DNA of 64,000 nt. It comes from Blastocladiella emersonii ATCC 22665 (Eukaryota > Blastocladiomycota > Blastocladiomycetes > Blastocladiales > Blastocladiaceae). The position numbers and the translations under genes are program-made. The notes below the pieces were generated by a model. That model made no database searches. It saw nothing but the letters and a program-made list of their open reading frames with translations, and was not told the DNA's origin. This document shows positions 20,536 through 32,200 of the stretch, in pieces; position 1 is the first letter of the stretch; each line of letters begins with the position of its first letter. The DNA lies in NCBI GenBank assembly GCA_025594325.1, contig JANHCV010000002.1:124001-188000 (forward strand), read 5' to 3'.

Positions 20536-23497
20536 CTAGGCCGAGTTGCCCGACAGGTTGAGCTCGGAGCGCGACGCCGTCTTGGGCGTCGACGTGCCGT
20601 CGCCGGCGGGCTCGACCTGGAAGTCGACAAAGTGCGTGATCATGTCACCCTTGCCCTTGATCGGGATCGGCCCGCGCTCGATGAAGGCAAAGTCGGGCAC
20701 CTCGGCGACCGCGGCCCGGTAGCCGCTCGACACCTGGATCTTGCCCGGGGTCGACGTCGAGCACATGCGGCTCGCCACGTTGATCGTGTCGCCGAACAGG
20801 CAGTAGTGGATCATCTTGTTGCCCACGACCCCCGCAAAGCACGGCCCGCAGTTGAGCCCGACGCGCAGCGGGATCGTCGACCAGTCCACGTCCAGCTCGA
20901 GGTCGTGCACCGCCAGATCGTGCACCGCCGTCATGGCGTCCAGCGAGAAGTCGAGCAGCGTCTGCGCAAACTCGAGCCGCTCCGCGGGACTCGTCTGCTC
21001 GCGAATCTCCTGCACGCCCGTCGCGACCATGTCTACACGGCGCGGGAGGGTAAGTCGGTGGCCGTCATCGTGGGTGCGTGCGAGTGGGAGGCGTACAGGT
21101 GTCCAGTACCGTCTCGACCTTGTACAGCGTCGGGTACCGCTCGAGGATCGTGTCGAAGCTACAAGTTTGCGAGCATGTCAGCGGGAGGGCTTCGGAACAC
21201 GACGGCTCAGCGCAACGTACCACTTGTACAGGCGGTCGAGCAGCTTGACGAGCTTGCGGCCCTTGCCGGTGGCCTTGGTAGCGAGCTCCTTGAACCCGTA
21301 CACGTCCATGAACCCGACACACACAAAGTCGAACGAGACGGGCTCGGGGATCTTGCCCTCCTTGAGCTGGGCCGTGACGAACTTGGGCAGCATCTGCTCG
21401 AGGAGGCCGTTGGACGAGTCCGTGTCGAGTTGCTTGTCCATCTGCGACTCGATCACCTCGTTGCGCGACATGGTGGCGAGCAGCTCGGACATCTCGACGG
21501 CGTGGTCCGACTTAATCTGGCGCGTCTCCTCCTCCTGCTCCTTGATCAGGTCGCCCGTCACGCGCTTGTGCTCCTTCTGCAGCATGCGGAACTGGTCGCG
21601 GTGCTGCCGCAGCAGCGACTCGGTGTTCTCGCGCTGCTGCCGCTGCAGCATCTTGATGCGCTCGCGGCCCTTGCGCAGCTGCTCGAGAATGTCCTGCTCC
21701 TGCGCCTCGGCCAGGTTCTTGGACCGGTCCGCGCCCTGATCGAACCCGCCGCCGTGGCCGTGGCCACCGCCGTGCGCTGCGACGACCTGGCCCTCGCCGC
21801 CTTCGGCGCCGTTCGCCTCGTCGTGCTCGGTCTCGCTCGTGGCGCCCGACGTCATGGACTCGGAGTCGGACCCCGTGTCGCTGGACGTGTCCGAGTCGCC
21901 GTCACCGTTGGCGCCCGAGGACGCGGCGAGCAGCTCGTCGGCGGCCATGAAGGTGCGCTGGCGGAGCTTGGCCGTGTGGCGCTGCTGGCGCTCGAGGAAG
22001 CGGGCCTGGCGGCGCTGGCGCGACTCGAGCTGGCCGCGGATCTGCTTCTGGCGCTCGCGCAGGTGGTTGGCCTTGATGAGGGCCTGGTCCGTGTTGACCT
22101 GGTCCTGCGCGGCCTGCAGCTCCATCTCGTGCTTGGCCTCGAGCGTCAGCTCCTCCTCGCGGTGCACCTGCGCCATGTCCTCCAGCGCGTTCAGCTCGTC
22201 CACCTCGTGCTGCAGCGTCTCGGTCATGTGCTTGATCTTGATCAGCTGCAGCTCGCGCAGCTGCTCCGCCTCCTTCTGCTGCTGCATCCGCAGCTGGTGC
22301 GCCGCCACCTCGTTGGCCTTGACCTTGACCCGCCGGTCCGACTCGCTCAGCGAACGCATCTCGAGCTCCTGCACCAGCTTGAGGTTGTTGGCGATGCGCT
22401 CCTGGCCCTTCTTGAGGTCCTCGCTACAGCGGGATCGGCGCGATACGAGGTGTGTCAGTCGGAGACGAGCACATGAGCCGATCCGCGAGCACGTACCGCT
22501 CGGCGACCTGGCGCGCCTCGAGGTTGCTGATGAGCATCTGGAAGGCCTCGCGCTTCTGCTTCATGCGGCGGCGGTGCGCGACCTCGCGCTCGCGCGCCTC
22601 CTCGAGCTGAACGAAACGCAGCTTGAGGTACATCCACCGGTCGCTGATCTTGCCGAGGCGCAGCTTGTTGAGCTCGGACTGGAGCAGGGCCTCGGCCTGC
22701 GCGCGTCATGGAGCGGATACGTAGCCGCGAGAAGCGAGAGCGAGAAGAGAGCATGGAGGAGCCACGAGCGAGCAACGGGGTTAATGCGCCAAAGATCAGG
22801 AGGATCAATAACGGATCAAGCGGGGAAGGGAGGGAGGGAGGGGCGGCCGTGGCAGCTTGGCGAAAACGTGTCGCCGGTGGTGCTGCAGCTGCGTGTTGCG
22901 AGGTGTCGATGCATAAGCGCGAGGAGGGAAGAGAGCGAGCGAGGGTACGGGCGAAAGGGAGAAGCGAGTGGGGTCGGCGCACGAAGGCACCCGGCGTGTA
23001 AGCGTGGGTCGGTCAGAGCGACGCGGCCGCCGGGAGGGCGAGCCGGCGTCGTGCACTTTGGGAGGAGCCAGAAGAGGGAAAGTGCGGGAGGAAAGGACAC
23101 GGCGGTCGAGTAGGAGACTGCGACGAGGCGAGCAAAGCGAGAAACATACCAGTTCGCGCTGGCGCAGGTCCGTCTGGCGCCGCTCCGTGAGCTGCGACGT
23201 GTACAGGTTGCGGGCCTCGGTCAGCGACGCCTCGCGGATGTTGGCTACACGGAGGTGAGCGTGAGCGGTCCGGGCCACGAAACCGAGCGAGCGAGCGAGC
23301 GAGCGAAGCGTACCCTGCTCCTGCTCAAAGTGCTTGAGCTTGCGCTGCGACTGGACCTTGGCCTCGACGTCCTCGCGCAGGGCGCGCATCGAGCCCGAGA
23401 GCGCATAGTCGTACTCGATCTTGCGCTGCTCCGACTTGGTCGGGGCCTGCAGGTTCATGGACGAGCCCGCGGCCGACGGGGATACGGAGCGCGACAT
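20536..23497 (-). CDS. Soluble coiled-coil class III guanylyl cyclase
   Basis: Six exons, 23497-23314, 23244-23150, 22696-22497, 22423-21221, 21158-21097 and 21032-20536, encode 746 residues with all phases consistent. Residues about 40-490 are almost entirely charged coiled coil, interrupted near 300-350 by a Ser/Asp/Gly/His linker. The C-terminal nucleotidyl cyclase domain (about 520-720) holds both metal aspartates: D533 in FMDVYGF and D580 in ETVLDTYMV. It also holds the transition-state Asn666 and Arg670 (NVASRM). E576 and C659 (YCLFGD) are the pair that selects GTP over ATP in guanylyl cyclases. There is no membrane helix or rhodopsin domain, unlike the Blastocladiella rhodopsin-cyclase. 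Intron 2 is 453 nt, far longer than the others. cGMP production is inferred; sensing may be through the coiled coil or a partner. Confidence 0.85.
23286..23309 (+). repeat. (GAGC)n tetranucleotide microsatellite in an intron
   Basis: About six copies of GCGA lie within the first intron of the guanylyl cyclase gene, directly beside its 5' splice site. Confidence 0.75.
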
Positions 23498-24124
23498 GGT
23501 GTGGCTGTTCGGCGGGCGCGATGAGCCGGCGGATCGCGATCATACGAGCGAGCATGCGGGTGAGATGGAGGGGACGAGCGGGGCAAGCAAGGCCGGCGCC
23601 GGCGCACCTCTGATCGATGCGCAGAAATTCGGACTCGGCAGGCATGAATGGAGGGGATTGGGGGCGAGCGTGTTTCTAGTGTGGGCCGGTGTGCGAGACC
23701 AAGTATGGTGTGCAGTGATATGCGCCCCGCGGGCAGGCGAGAGAGAGAAGGGGCCGGGCCGCGGGGGAGGGCGAGGCGCAGCGGCACTGTCAATCGAGTG
23801 GGAGAGCGCGCGGGCCCGATGGCCGCCTCGCCGCCGTTCGGGGGCAGACACCCGCGCCAGCGCGGTCGGCGCGTCCGCCAGAGTCCCCGCACGCGTCTCC
23901 CGCCTTCCTTGCCGGTGGTGCGGTAGGTCGGTGGGGGACGCGACGCGACGCGCGCGCGTCTCACGCATGTGCGATTCGCGTGACGGCGGGCGTGACGCAC
24001 TGCCCCTGGCGCGGGCCGTCTCCCGTCTCCCCCCCGCTGTCTCCCTCCCCGCTTTCATTCATTCGCCAATATCAGATCCATGTAACTGCCCGCAACGGGC
24101 CGCGCCGATCCCCGCGAGCCCTCG
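23498..24124. other. Divergent intergenic region, 627 nt
   Basis: This separates the guanylyl cyclase (-) and DNA2 (+) starts. The ORFs here have poor codon structure. The last 150 nt before DNA2 are pyrimidine-rich (CCCTCCCCGCTTTC), which fits a 5' leader. No RNA gene or TATA box is seen. Confidence 0.5.
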
Positions 24125-27100
24125 ATGAAACCCCACCATGGACGCGGCCGACCCGCCCCCGGCCCGCCCGCGGTCCCCGCCAGCAACTACCCGCGCCCGC
24201 CAGACCTGCGCCAGCACCCACCGCCCGTGCCTCCAGAACCGGCGCGGGCTGCGGGCGTGGGCAACCCGTCGAACCTGACGCCACCCTCGCACACGCCGGC
24301 GCGCCAGTCGCAGCTGCATCGCCACTTTGACGTGACCCCGTCGCACGCCTCGGGCGTCCACCTCGGCGTCACGTCCGTCGTCCACTGGGGGAGCAGTCCG
24401 CTCGCCGACGACTCGCCGCGGGGAGGTCTTGCGCCCGCCGCGGGGGGTCCATTGGCGCGCGGCGCTTTCGACCAGCCGCCGACGGGCCGTATCCGCCAGT
24501 GGTCCGGCGCGGGGCCGGGAGCTGCGCCCGTGCGACATCATGGTCATTCCGCGGTACCGCGGACGCCAAGGCGCGCTGCGACGGCTCCGCGCGTCGACTG
24601 GGCCGATTCGCCCGCGTCGGTCGGGGTATGCACTCGCGCTTGACTTGACTCTTGTCCTTGATCTCACCCTGGCGCCCTTACCGCGCGTAGTCGAACGGAA
24701 AACGCACGGGCGAGACCGACTCGCCGTCGCACCGCTCCGCGAAGCGCGCCAAGAGCGAGGCCGCCGCGATCGCCGCCGGTCGTAACACGCTCGACCCGTC
24801 GCTCCTCACCGAGCTGCAGCGCGAGGTCGCCGCCGCGGCCGCCGCCGTGAAGCAGCCGTCGGTCCGACGACCTGTCGCGGACTGGCCGCAGCAGCAACAC
24901 CATCAACATCCGAACCTCGCCCGATCCACGTCGAACGGCAGCAACTCGAGCGGCTCCGGCATCCGACGACCGCACATCCAGCTCGAGCTCGAGGACCCCA
25001 TTGATCTCGCCCCGCCTCGCCCGCCACCGCCACTGCCGCTCCCGCGGTCCACGTCCGCGACGGTTGTGATTGACGGGCTCGCGTTTGATCTCGACGGCTT
25101 CGATGATGATGACGATGACGAGGAGGAAGAAGAAGAGGAGGACGATGATGACGACTTTTGGTCTCACGTCGCGTCCACCGCCATTCAGCCTGCCGCCGCT
25201 GCTGCTACCACCAACACGGTCCCGCGCGGCCCGGCGCGAGCGGCTGGCGAGCACTCGAACCCGGCGTACCACCCTACTCCCTCATCATCCTCCTCCGCCT
25301 CGACCAACGACTCGGCCGCCTTCCGCGCGCTCCCGTCCGACCCGCTGCCGTGCTGGCGGTTCCGCGTGCTGTTCGCCGAACCGCCGTCGCCCGGCTCGCG
25401 CGAGCTGCGCGTCCACGCGCTCCCCGAACACGTCCACGCGCCCGCCGCGACGCGCGCCGCGCTCCCGACCCCCGTAGTCCTGTCCCTGCGCGACGAGTGG
25501 GCCGCGACGCGCGTCGAGCCCGGCGACGTGCTGCACATCGTTGCGACGCCCGAGGGCGAAACGGCGCCACCCGCCGGCGAGGCGGAACGTCTGCTCGATC
25601 ACGCACGCGACCGCGACCAGGGCGACCCGCCGCGCACCGTCGACGCGTACACGCACCTCGTCGTTGTGCACCCGGACGTGCTCCTGTCCGGCAGCATGGC
25701 GTCCGAGGCCAACGGGTGTGTCCGCCGCGCCGTGCTCAAGGAGCGGTACCGGTTCGCGGGGACCAGTGTCGCTGCTATGCTCGGGACCCTGGGTCACGAC
25801 TGCGTGCAGCGCGTGCTGGGCAACCTCGATCTCGACTTTGACGCGGCCGCCGCCGCGGCGATCCGGAAGCATGCCGTCGGGCTCGCCGCGATCGGGTACT
25901 CGACGCCGCAGGCACTCGAGTACCTCCGCGACATGTACGAGAAGGTGTGGTCCGGGTTCCTGCGCCCGCTATTCGCCGGGTACAACCCGACGCCGCCCGC
26001 CATCAGCGGGAGCGCCGTCGAGACGGTGCGCGTCGACGCGGTGCTCGACATCGAGGAGAACGCGTGGTCGCCGACGTTCGGGCTCAAGGGTAAAATGGAC
26101 GCGACGCTGCTCACGCGCGTGCACGCCGCGTCGCACGCCGCCAGGGTGCAGCGGTACCGCCCCGGCACCACGGCGGCGCAGCAGCAGCAGCAGCGCAACC
26201 CGCGCGGCGGCGCGGCCGAACCCGCCGGCCCGGACCGCCGCGGGAACATGACGCTCGAGATGAAGACGGGCAAGACGCGCGACGCGCACCGCACGCAGGT
26301 CCTCATGTACCACCTGCTGCTGCTGGACGCGTACCGCGTTCCCGCGCTGACGCCCGTCGGCGGCATGCTGTACAACCTCAAGGACAACGACGTGGACGTG
26401 GTGATGCTGCACCACGGCGAGCTGCGCGACCTGCTCATCATGCGCAACGCGCTCGCCGCGGCGATCCGCCGCCCGCACGCGCTCCCGCCCGTCCTCGGCC
26501 CCGCCGCCGCCGCCGATGCGTGCGCACGGTGCTTCCAGTCCGCTGAGTGCATGGTCCTGCACCGCGTCCTCGAGCACGGGTCCGCGGCGACCATGGGGCT
26601 CGACGACTGGGACGCGCGCGTCGGCCACATCACGCCCGCCCACGCCCAGTTTCTCCGCCACTGGCTGCACCTCCTCGCACTCGAGGCCGAGGAGAATGAC
26701 GCCAAGATGGCCCGCATCTGGCTCGACGAACCGTGTACCGCCGCCGCCGAGTCGGCCGGCGCCGCGCCCGCAGCCGTCGGCGCGTTCCGCCAGGGCCAGT
26801 TCCGCGGGCTCACGTACGTCAGCACGGTCCCCGCCGCGGTCGCCAACGGCGCAGCGACGCGCGGGGCAGCTACGGCCGCGGCGCCGCGGTTCCTCGCGCG
26901 GTTTGCGGTCCCGAAACCCGTGCCGTCGCAGCACACCAGCAGCCAGGCGCACGCCGCCATCGACACGCTGAGCGTTGACCCACTCCCGTTCGCGCCGGGC
27001 GACGTGGTGGTCGTGAGCCGCGAGGGCGGGCCGTACGCGCTGGTGCAAGGGCTCGTGGACTCGGTCGACCGGCACGGCGCCGTGGTGTCGACGGACCGGC

Positions 27101-28773
27101 CGCTGCGGTTCGACGCGGCGGCGGTGCGCGGCGACCGGTTCCGCATCGACGTGTTCGAGGCGTGGGGCGCGTCGACGGCCACCATGCACCACAACCTCCT
27201 GTCGCTGTTCCTGCCCGTGCACTCGCGGCTGCGCGAGCTGATCGTCGACCTGGTCCCGCCGCGCGTCGCGGCCAACCCGCCCGACCCGGGCCTCCTGCCG
27301 GCCGCTGCCGCTGCCCTCAACGACCGCCAGCGCCGCGTCATTGCGCAGTGCGCGGTCCATGACCAGGACTACACGCTGGTCGTCGGGATGCCCGGTACCG
27401 GCAAGTCGCACACGCTCGCGCACCTGCTCGCCACGCTCGTCCGTATGGGACTCCGCGTGCTGCTCTCGTCGCACACGCACAGCGCCGTCGACACGGTCCT
27501 GCTCAAGGCGAAAGAGCTCGCGGTCCCGTTCGTCCGGCTCGGCGAGTCGTCGCGCATCCACCCGGAGATCCGCTCCGCCATGGTCACGGGCCACGCGACG
27601 CCCGAGGCCGTCCAGGCGGCCGTCGACAACGCGCGCGTCGTCGGCGTGACGTGTCTCGGCGTCACCCACCCGCTGCTGTCCCCGCCGCCGCCCACGCCGC
27701 AGGACGGCGGTGGAGGCGCACTGGAGGGTGGAGGCGGCGGTGGCGGTGGCGGTGGGAACCGGACCAACGCGTCGGCGACGGCCATCACGGCGCGCGCCGC
27801 CATGTTCGACGTGTGCATCGTCGACGAGGCGTCGCAGATCGCGCTGCCGACGATCCTCGGCCCGCTGTCGTTCGCGCGCCGGTTCATTCTCGTCGGCGAC
27901 CACCACCAGCTCTCGCCCGTCGTCCGGTCCTCGGCCGCCGCCGCGGGCGGGCTCGCCAACTCGCTGTTCGAGCGGCTCATCGAGGCGCACCCGCGCGCGA
28001 CCGTCGACCTCGACGTCCAGTACCGCATGAACAAGGACATCATGGCCCTCGCCAACGCCACCACGTACCAGAACCGCCTCACGTGCGGGTCCCCCGCCGT
28101 CGCTAACCGCGCCTTGCCCCTGCGCCGCCCGCTTGCGGGGGGTTTGCCGCCGTGGATCCGCGCCGTCCTCGACGGACCCGCCGTCGCGTTCGTGCACGTC
28201 CCGCGCGCCGTCGAGACGACAGTCTCGGGTCCCGCACCCGCCGTGGGAACCACCGGAGGCGCGGGCCGCGGCGGCGGTGGGAACGGCGGCGGCGTGATCA
28301 ACACGGAGCAGGTCGACATGGTCCGCGCGCTCGTCACGGCGCTCGTCGTGCACGGCGTCCGCGCGCGGGACATTGGCGTGATCACGCCGTACCGCGCGCA
28401 GCTGCGTCGGATCGCGGCCGCGCTGCACCACCACCACGCGCCGGCGCGCGCGGCGGCCCAGCTTTCGGGGACCGCGCTCGCAGCCGCGCTCGTGGACGCG
28501 TCGGCGGCCGCGGACCTCGCGCCCGTCGAGTGCCTGACCATCGACCAGTACCAGGGCCGCGACAAGGACGTGATCGTGGTGTCGCTGGTCCGGTGCAACG
28601 CGCACGGCCAGGTCGGCGACCTGCTCATGGACTGGAAGCGGATCAACGTCGCGCTCACGCGCGCGAGGGCGAAGCTCGTCTTGATCGGGTGCGCGACCAC
28701 GCTGCGCAACTCGCTGCTCTGGACCACGTTCCTCGACGTGATTGAGCAGAATGGGTGGATGATCAGTGTGTGA
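24125..28773 (+). CDS. DNA2: DNA replication nuclease-helicase Dna2
   Basis: Exons 24125-24625 and 24691-28773 are joined in phase 0 across a 65-nt intron, giving 1527 residues. A disordered N-terminus and an acidic run are followed by the RecB-like nuclease domain. This has GTLGHDCVQ with the conserved His, and the catalytic LEMKTGK near residue 689. The iron-sulfur cysteines are one in NGCVRR near 510 and the CARC...C cluster near 778. Superfamily 1B helicase motifs come next: Walker A GMPGTGKS near 1066, DEASQ, the GDHHQLSPV motif, QYRMN, ITPYRAQ, DQYQGRDKD and VALTRAR. Dna2 trims long flaps during Okazaki fragment maturation and resects DNA ends. A glycine-rich insertion lies between helicase motifs Ia and II. 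All key residues are present. Confidence 0.95.
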
Positions 28774-28831
28774 TATTGGTTGGGATAATGCGAGTGTAGC
28801 ATAGCCATCTGTTCGTTGTTTTGGAGAGGGA

Positions 28832-28847
28832 CCCTAAACCTAACCCT
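28832..28847 (+). repeat. Short interstitial telomere-like motif
   Basis: Imperfect CCCTAA-type repeats (CCCTAAACCTAACCCT) lie 60 nt beyond the DNA2 stop and 56 nt from the tRNA gene. At about two and a half units it is too short to be a telomere end. It may be a telo-box-like element or a relic. Confidence 0.6.
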
Positions 28848-28892
28848 CAACGCAAACCTGGAGGGGCGGCGTGGGGCCGCGAATGGGAAAGA

Positions 28893-28898
28893 GGAAAA
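28893..28898 (-). terminator. Pol III terminator after the tRNA gene
   Basis: A run of five T on the minus strand lies 5 nt beyond the tRNA discriminator base, the usual RNA polymerase III stop. Confidence 0.65.
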
Positions 28899-28902
28899 AC
28901 AT

Positions 28903-28974
28903 TAGCGTCTGTAGGTTTCGATCCTACGACCTCAGGGTTGTGAGCCCTGCGCGCTTCCTCTGCGACAAGACGCT
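28903..28974 (-). tRNA. Initiator-type tRNA with anticodon CAC (expected CAT)
   Basis: A 72-nt cloverleaf reads on the minus strand, including discriminator A73. The acceptor stem is seven perfect pairs with A1:T72. The anticodon stem has three stacked G:C pairs (CAGGG/CCCTG), and the T loop is ATCGAAA, with A54 and A60 in place of TTC. Those are the hallmarks of eukaryotic initiator tRNA-Met, and the length equals the yeast initiator. The anticodon loop, however, is CTCACAA, giving CAC (reads GUG), not CAT. D-stem pair 10-25 is T/C, a mismatch. A B-box-like GGATCGAAACC is intact, and a T5 run follows within 5 nt of the 3' end, so Pol III transcription and termination look possible. It could be a GUG-reading initiator, a decaying copy or an error. 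Confidence 0.85.
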
Positions 28975-29253
28975 TTAGTCGACCAAACATAGGTTTTAAT
29001 ATGTTCCGCTCTGCGTCGCCTTATACCTTGCTGTGAAGAGTGCCGACATCAGGCCCTCAGCACAGACGCGACGACGAGGCGAGCGAGCGGGGAAAATAAA
29101 CGTGCTTTAGATTGGCTTCGTAACTCTGCTGCGCCGTTGCAGCCTTATGACGGGGGTTGGTGTGGGTGGTTGCTATAGACAAAAAGGGCTCAGCCGCCAG
29201 CGGCGATGGGCATCGGGGGTGGGTGATATAGACAGGGTGGCGATGGTGCCGCT

Positions 29254-32200
29254 CTACTGCGGCAGGCTCGGGCCGGCGGACGGCGCGGGCCGCGCAGCGG
29301 CCTGGGCGGCGCCCGTGAGGACCGGGCGGTCGTTGGGCATGTACGCCGGCTGCGGGAGCGCGGCGGCCTCGAGCGGCGACTCGACACGGTGGCCGAACAC
29401 GCCGACACGGGGCAGCGACAGCGCAGCGGAGGTAGGGGGGGCCGGCATGGTCGCGTCTGCGGTCGTCGCGCTGGTCACCGGGGCCGACGAGGGCGCGCCG
29501 CTGGCCGACGAAGCAGCTGCGGCAGCGGCAGCAGCGGCACCTGCGCCGGTCGCGGTGCTCGGCTTGCGCTTGCGCTTCGAGGTGGCCGACGTGGACCCGG
29601 ACGCTGCCGCTGCCGCTGCCGCTGCCGCCGCGGTACTCGACCCGGACGCGTCCGCATCCGTGGCCCCCGCCTCGCCGCCGCTGCCGCCGCCGTTCGACTG
29701 CTTGCGCTTGCGCCCGCGCTCCTTCTGTGCGCGGTAGTCGCACACCTTACAGATCTTGCGCGCCTCCATGCCGAGCCGGTGGAACTCGGTGACGACGAGC
29801 TTGGACTCCTTGCACGACGCGCACTCGGCGTACTTGCCACGGTACCGCTCGCGGTACGCCGCGGCCGCCGCGTCCATGGCGCGCTGCCGCTTCTGCACGC
29901 ACGCGGCGCAGTACAGCGGCGACGACCGCATCAGCGTGCCCTCGGGCAGCGCGCACGCGGGGCACTCGCCGGGTGGGCGCGTCGGGGCGTTGGACGTGTC
30001 GGTACCGGTGCCGTCGGCGGCGGCGGGGGCGGCGAGGTCCGCGGCGGCCGTGGCGGTCAGGCCAGAGGCGTCCACGCCGAGCGCGACCGCGGACACGGCG
30101 GCCGTCATCGACTGCGCGCGGCGGCGCTTGGCCGTAGCCGCGGGCGACATCGAATCGACTGCGAGAGAGCCACGCCGGAGCCCCGCGGCGGCAGCAGCTG
30201 CAGCTGCAGCTTCGGCGTCGGTCGCCGCAGCCTCGGACACGGCGCCGACCTCAGTGGTGGGCCCCGTCTGGCTGCGGCGGCGGCCCTGGGCGGGAGTGGC
30301 GCCGGAAGAACCGGCCGCGGCAGCAGCAGCGGCAGCAGCAGCACGCGCCGACTTGTTCTTGGACGAGATGGCGAGCCCCGACGCGAACACGAGCGGCGGG
30401 TCCTTTTTAGTATCCGACGCGCCGCCCGCCGCCGCCGCCGCCGTCGACGACGACGATTTGGCGTTCCGCGTCGTGGACCGCAGCTGACGCTGGCGCGTGA
30501 CGGGCCCGCTGCGCGCCGGTGCCGGCGGGGCGGTGGCAGCCGTAGCCGAAGCGGCAACATCCACGTCCATGCGCTCCGCGTCCGCCGCACCCGCTGCCGC
30601 CGCGGGCGCCGGGTACGTCGACGGGATCGACACCGTGGTCCTGGGCGACGCGACCGTGACGTTGTTCCCGCGGCGCACAGCCGCCGCCGCCGTCGCCGCC
30701 GCGTGGGCGAGGTGGTGCGCGGCCGACGGCATCGAGAGGCATCGCTGGCGCGTGGCGCCCGCCGCCGTCGCGCGTGAAGCAGCACCGCTGCCAGTCGGCT
30801 CGATGGGCTGCGTGAGGAAGTGCTGCTGCTGGTCGGGCGCGCCCGACGCAAAGATGGACGCCGTCGACGGGCCGGCATCGGCGGCGCCCGGGATCACGAG
30901 CGCGGATGCGCCAATGGACCCGAATCCGGTCGGGCCGGCGGCGGGGATGGGCGAGGCGAGGTGGCGGCGCGGGTCGGTGGCGAAGACGGGCGAGTGCACG
31001 AGCATCGACGTGGTCCCGCCGCCGATGAGCGCGGCCGCAGCCGGGCTGGGCGCGGCGGCGAGGGCGACGGCGGACGCGAGCGACGCCATGTAGTCCGTGT
31101 ACTGGTTGCTGGCGGCGGGCATCGAGGCGCGGCGCGCCGCGAGCGCGTGCTGGTGCTGCTGCTGCTGCGACAGGACCTGCTGCTGCTGCTGCTGCTGGTG
31201 GTGGTCCTCGAGCGAGGGCGGCCGGTTGAGCTCGTGCGCGGCGGTCGGGAAGTCGCCGCCCATGCCCGTCGGCGTCGAGGACGTCGAGTCGATGCGGGCC
31301 TCGTCGTCCGAAGCCGCGCGCGCGCCCTCCTGCTGCTGCTGTTCAGCGGCCGGAGGAGCCGCGGCGGCGAGCGCGTCGGTGTTACCTCCGACCACGTCCA
31401 TGGGCTCGGCCGGGGCGGCGTTGCTGTCCTGCTGCTGCGGCACAAACTGCTCCTGGATCGCGGGGAACATCATGGCAGACTGGATCGCGCCCCAGCTGTT
31501 GGTGATCCCACCGGCGAGCCCCGCCGCCGCCGCCGCCATGTACCCGCCAGCGGTCGACGACGACGACGTGGTCGCAAAGTTGCCCGGCGTCGAGAGCGTG
31601 CGCTGGCGCTTCCGCGCGGGCCCCGTAACCGCGGCATCCGCGCCGTCGTCGCCGCCGCTCGGCGCGGCCCACTGCATCGTCACGGGCATCGCCATCTGCT
31701 CGACGAGCGCGGCCATGTCGGCGGCGGCCGCGACCGAGTGGTTGGGCGTGATGGGCGGCGAGTACGGGCCGGGCGGGACCGCGGCGTACGCGGACGGCGG
31801 GATCGTGTTGAGCGGCGCGAGGTGTGAGTGCGACGATGACAGCGGCGCGAGCGTCATACTGCCAGAGGCGGCGTCCGTGAACCGGTGCGGCGCGTCGGCG
31901 CCGGGCGTCGGGAGCGCGAGCCCACCAAACGTGCCGGACGCGCCGGGGCCGATGCCCGCGCCGGTCAGGAGCGTGGCGCTGCCGAGGAGCTCGAGGGTGA
32001 TCGGGGCGGTCGTGGTGGCGGCGGGGGCGAGGTACGCCGAGACCGCGGGCTGCGCGGACCCAGCGACGGCGAGCGGCGACGCGGGCGACGACGACGTGGC
32101 CGAGTGGCCGTTCCCGCTTCCCGAGTCGGTGGTGTTGGTCGAGGACGCGAGAGCAAGCGCCTCGTGCTGCTCGAACAAGTGCTCGAAACTCATCTCGGCG

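Larger units (their letters stand above)
28774..29253. other. Intergenic between convergent DNA2 and regulator genes, 480 nt
   Basis: This holds the initiator-type tRNA and the telomere-like motif described separately. The remaining sequence is relatively AT-rich (several TTTAATATG-like stretches) and shows no other gene. Confidence 0.6.

Noticed and set aside
25969-28605. An 878-codon minus-strand frame opposite DNA2
   Set aside because: Arg/His/Val-rich composition without motifs. It is the antisense shadow of the strongly conserved DNA2 coding sequence.
28832-28847. A chromosome end or telomere array
   Set aside because: Only about two and a half imperfect units, with coding genes on both sides.
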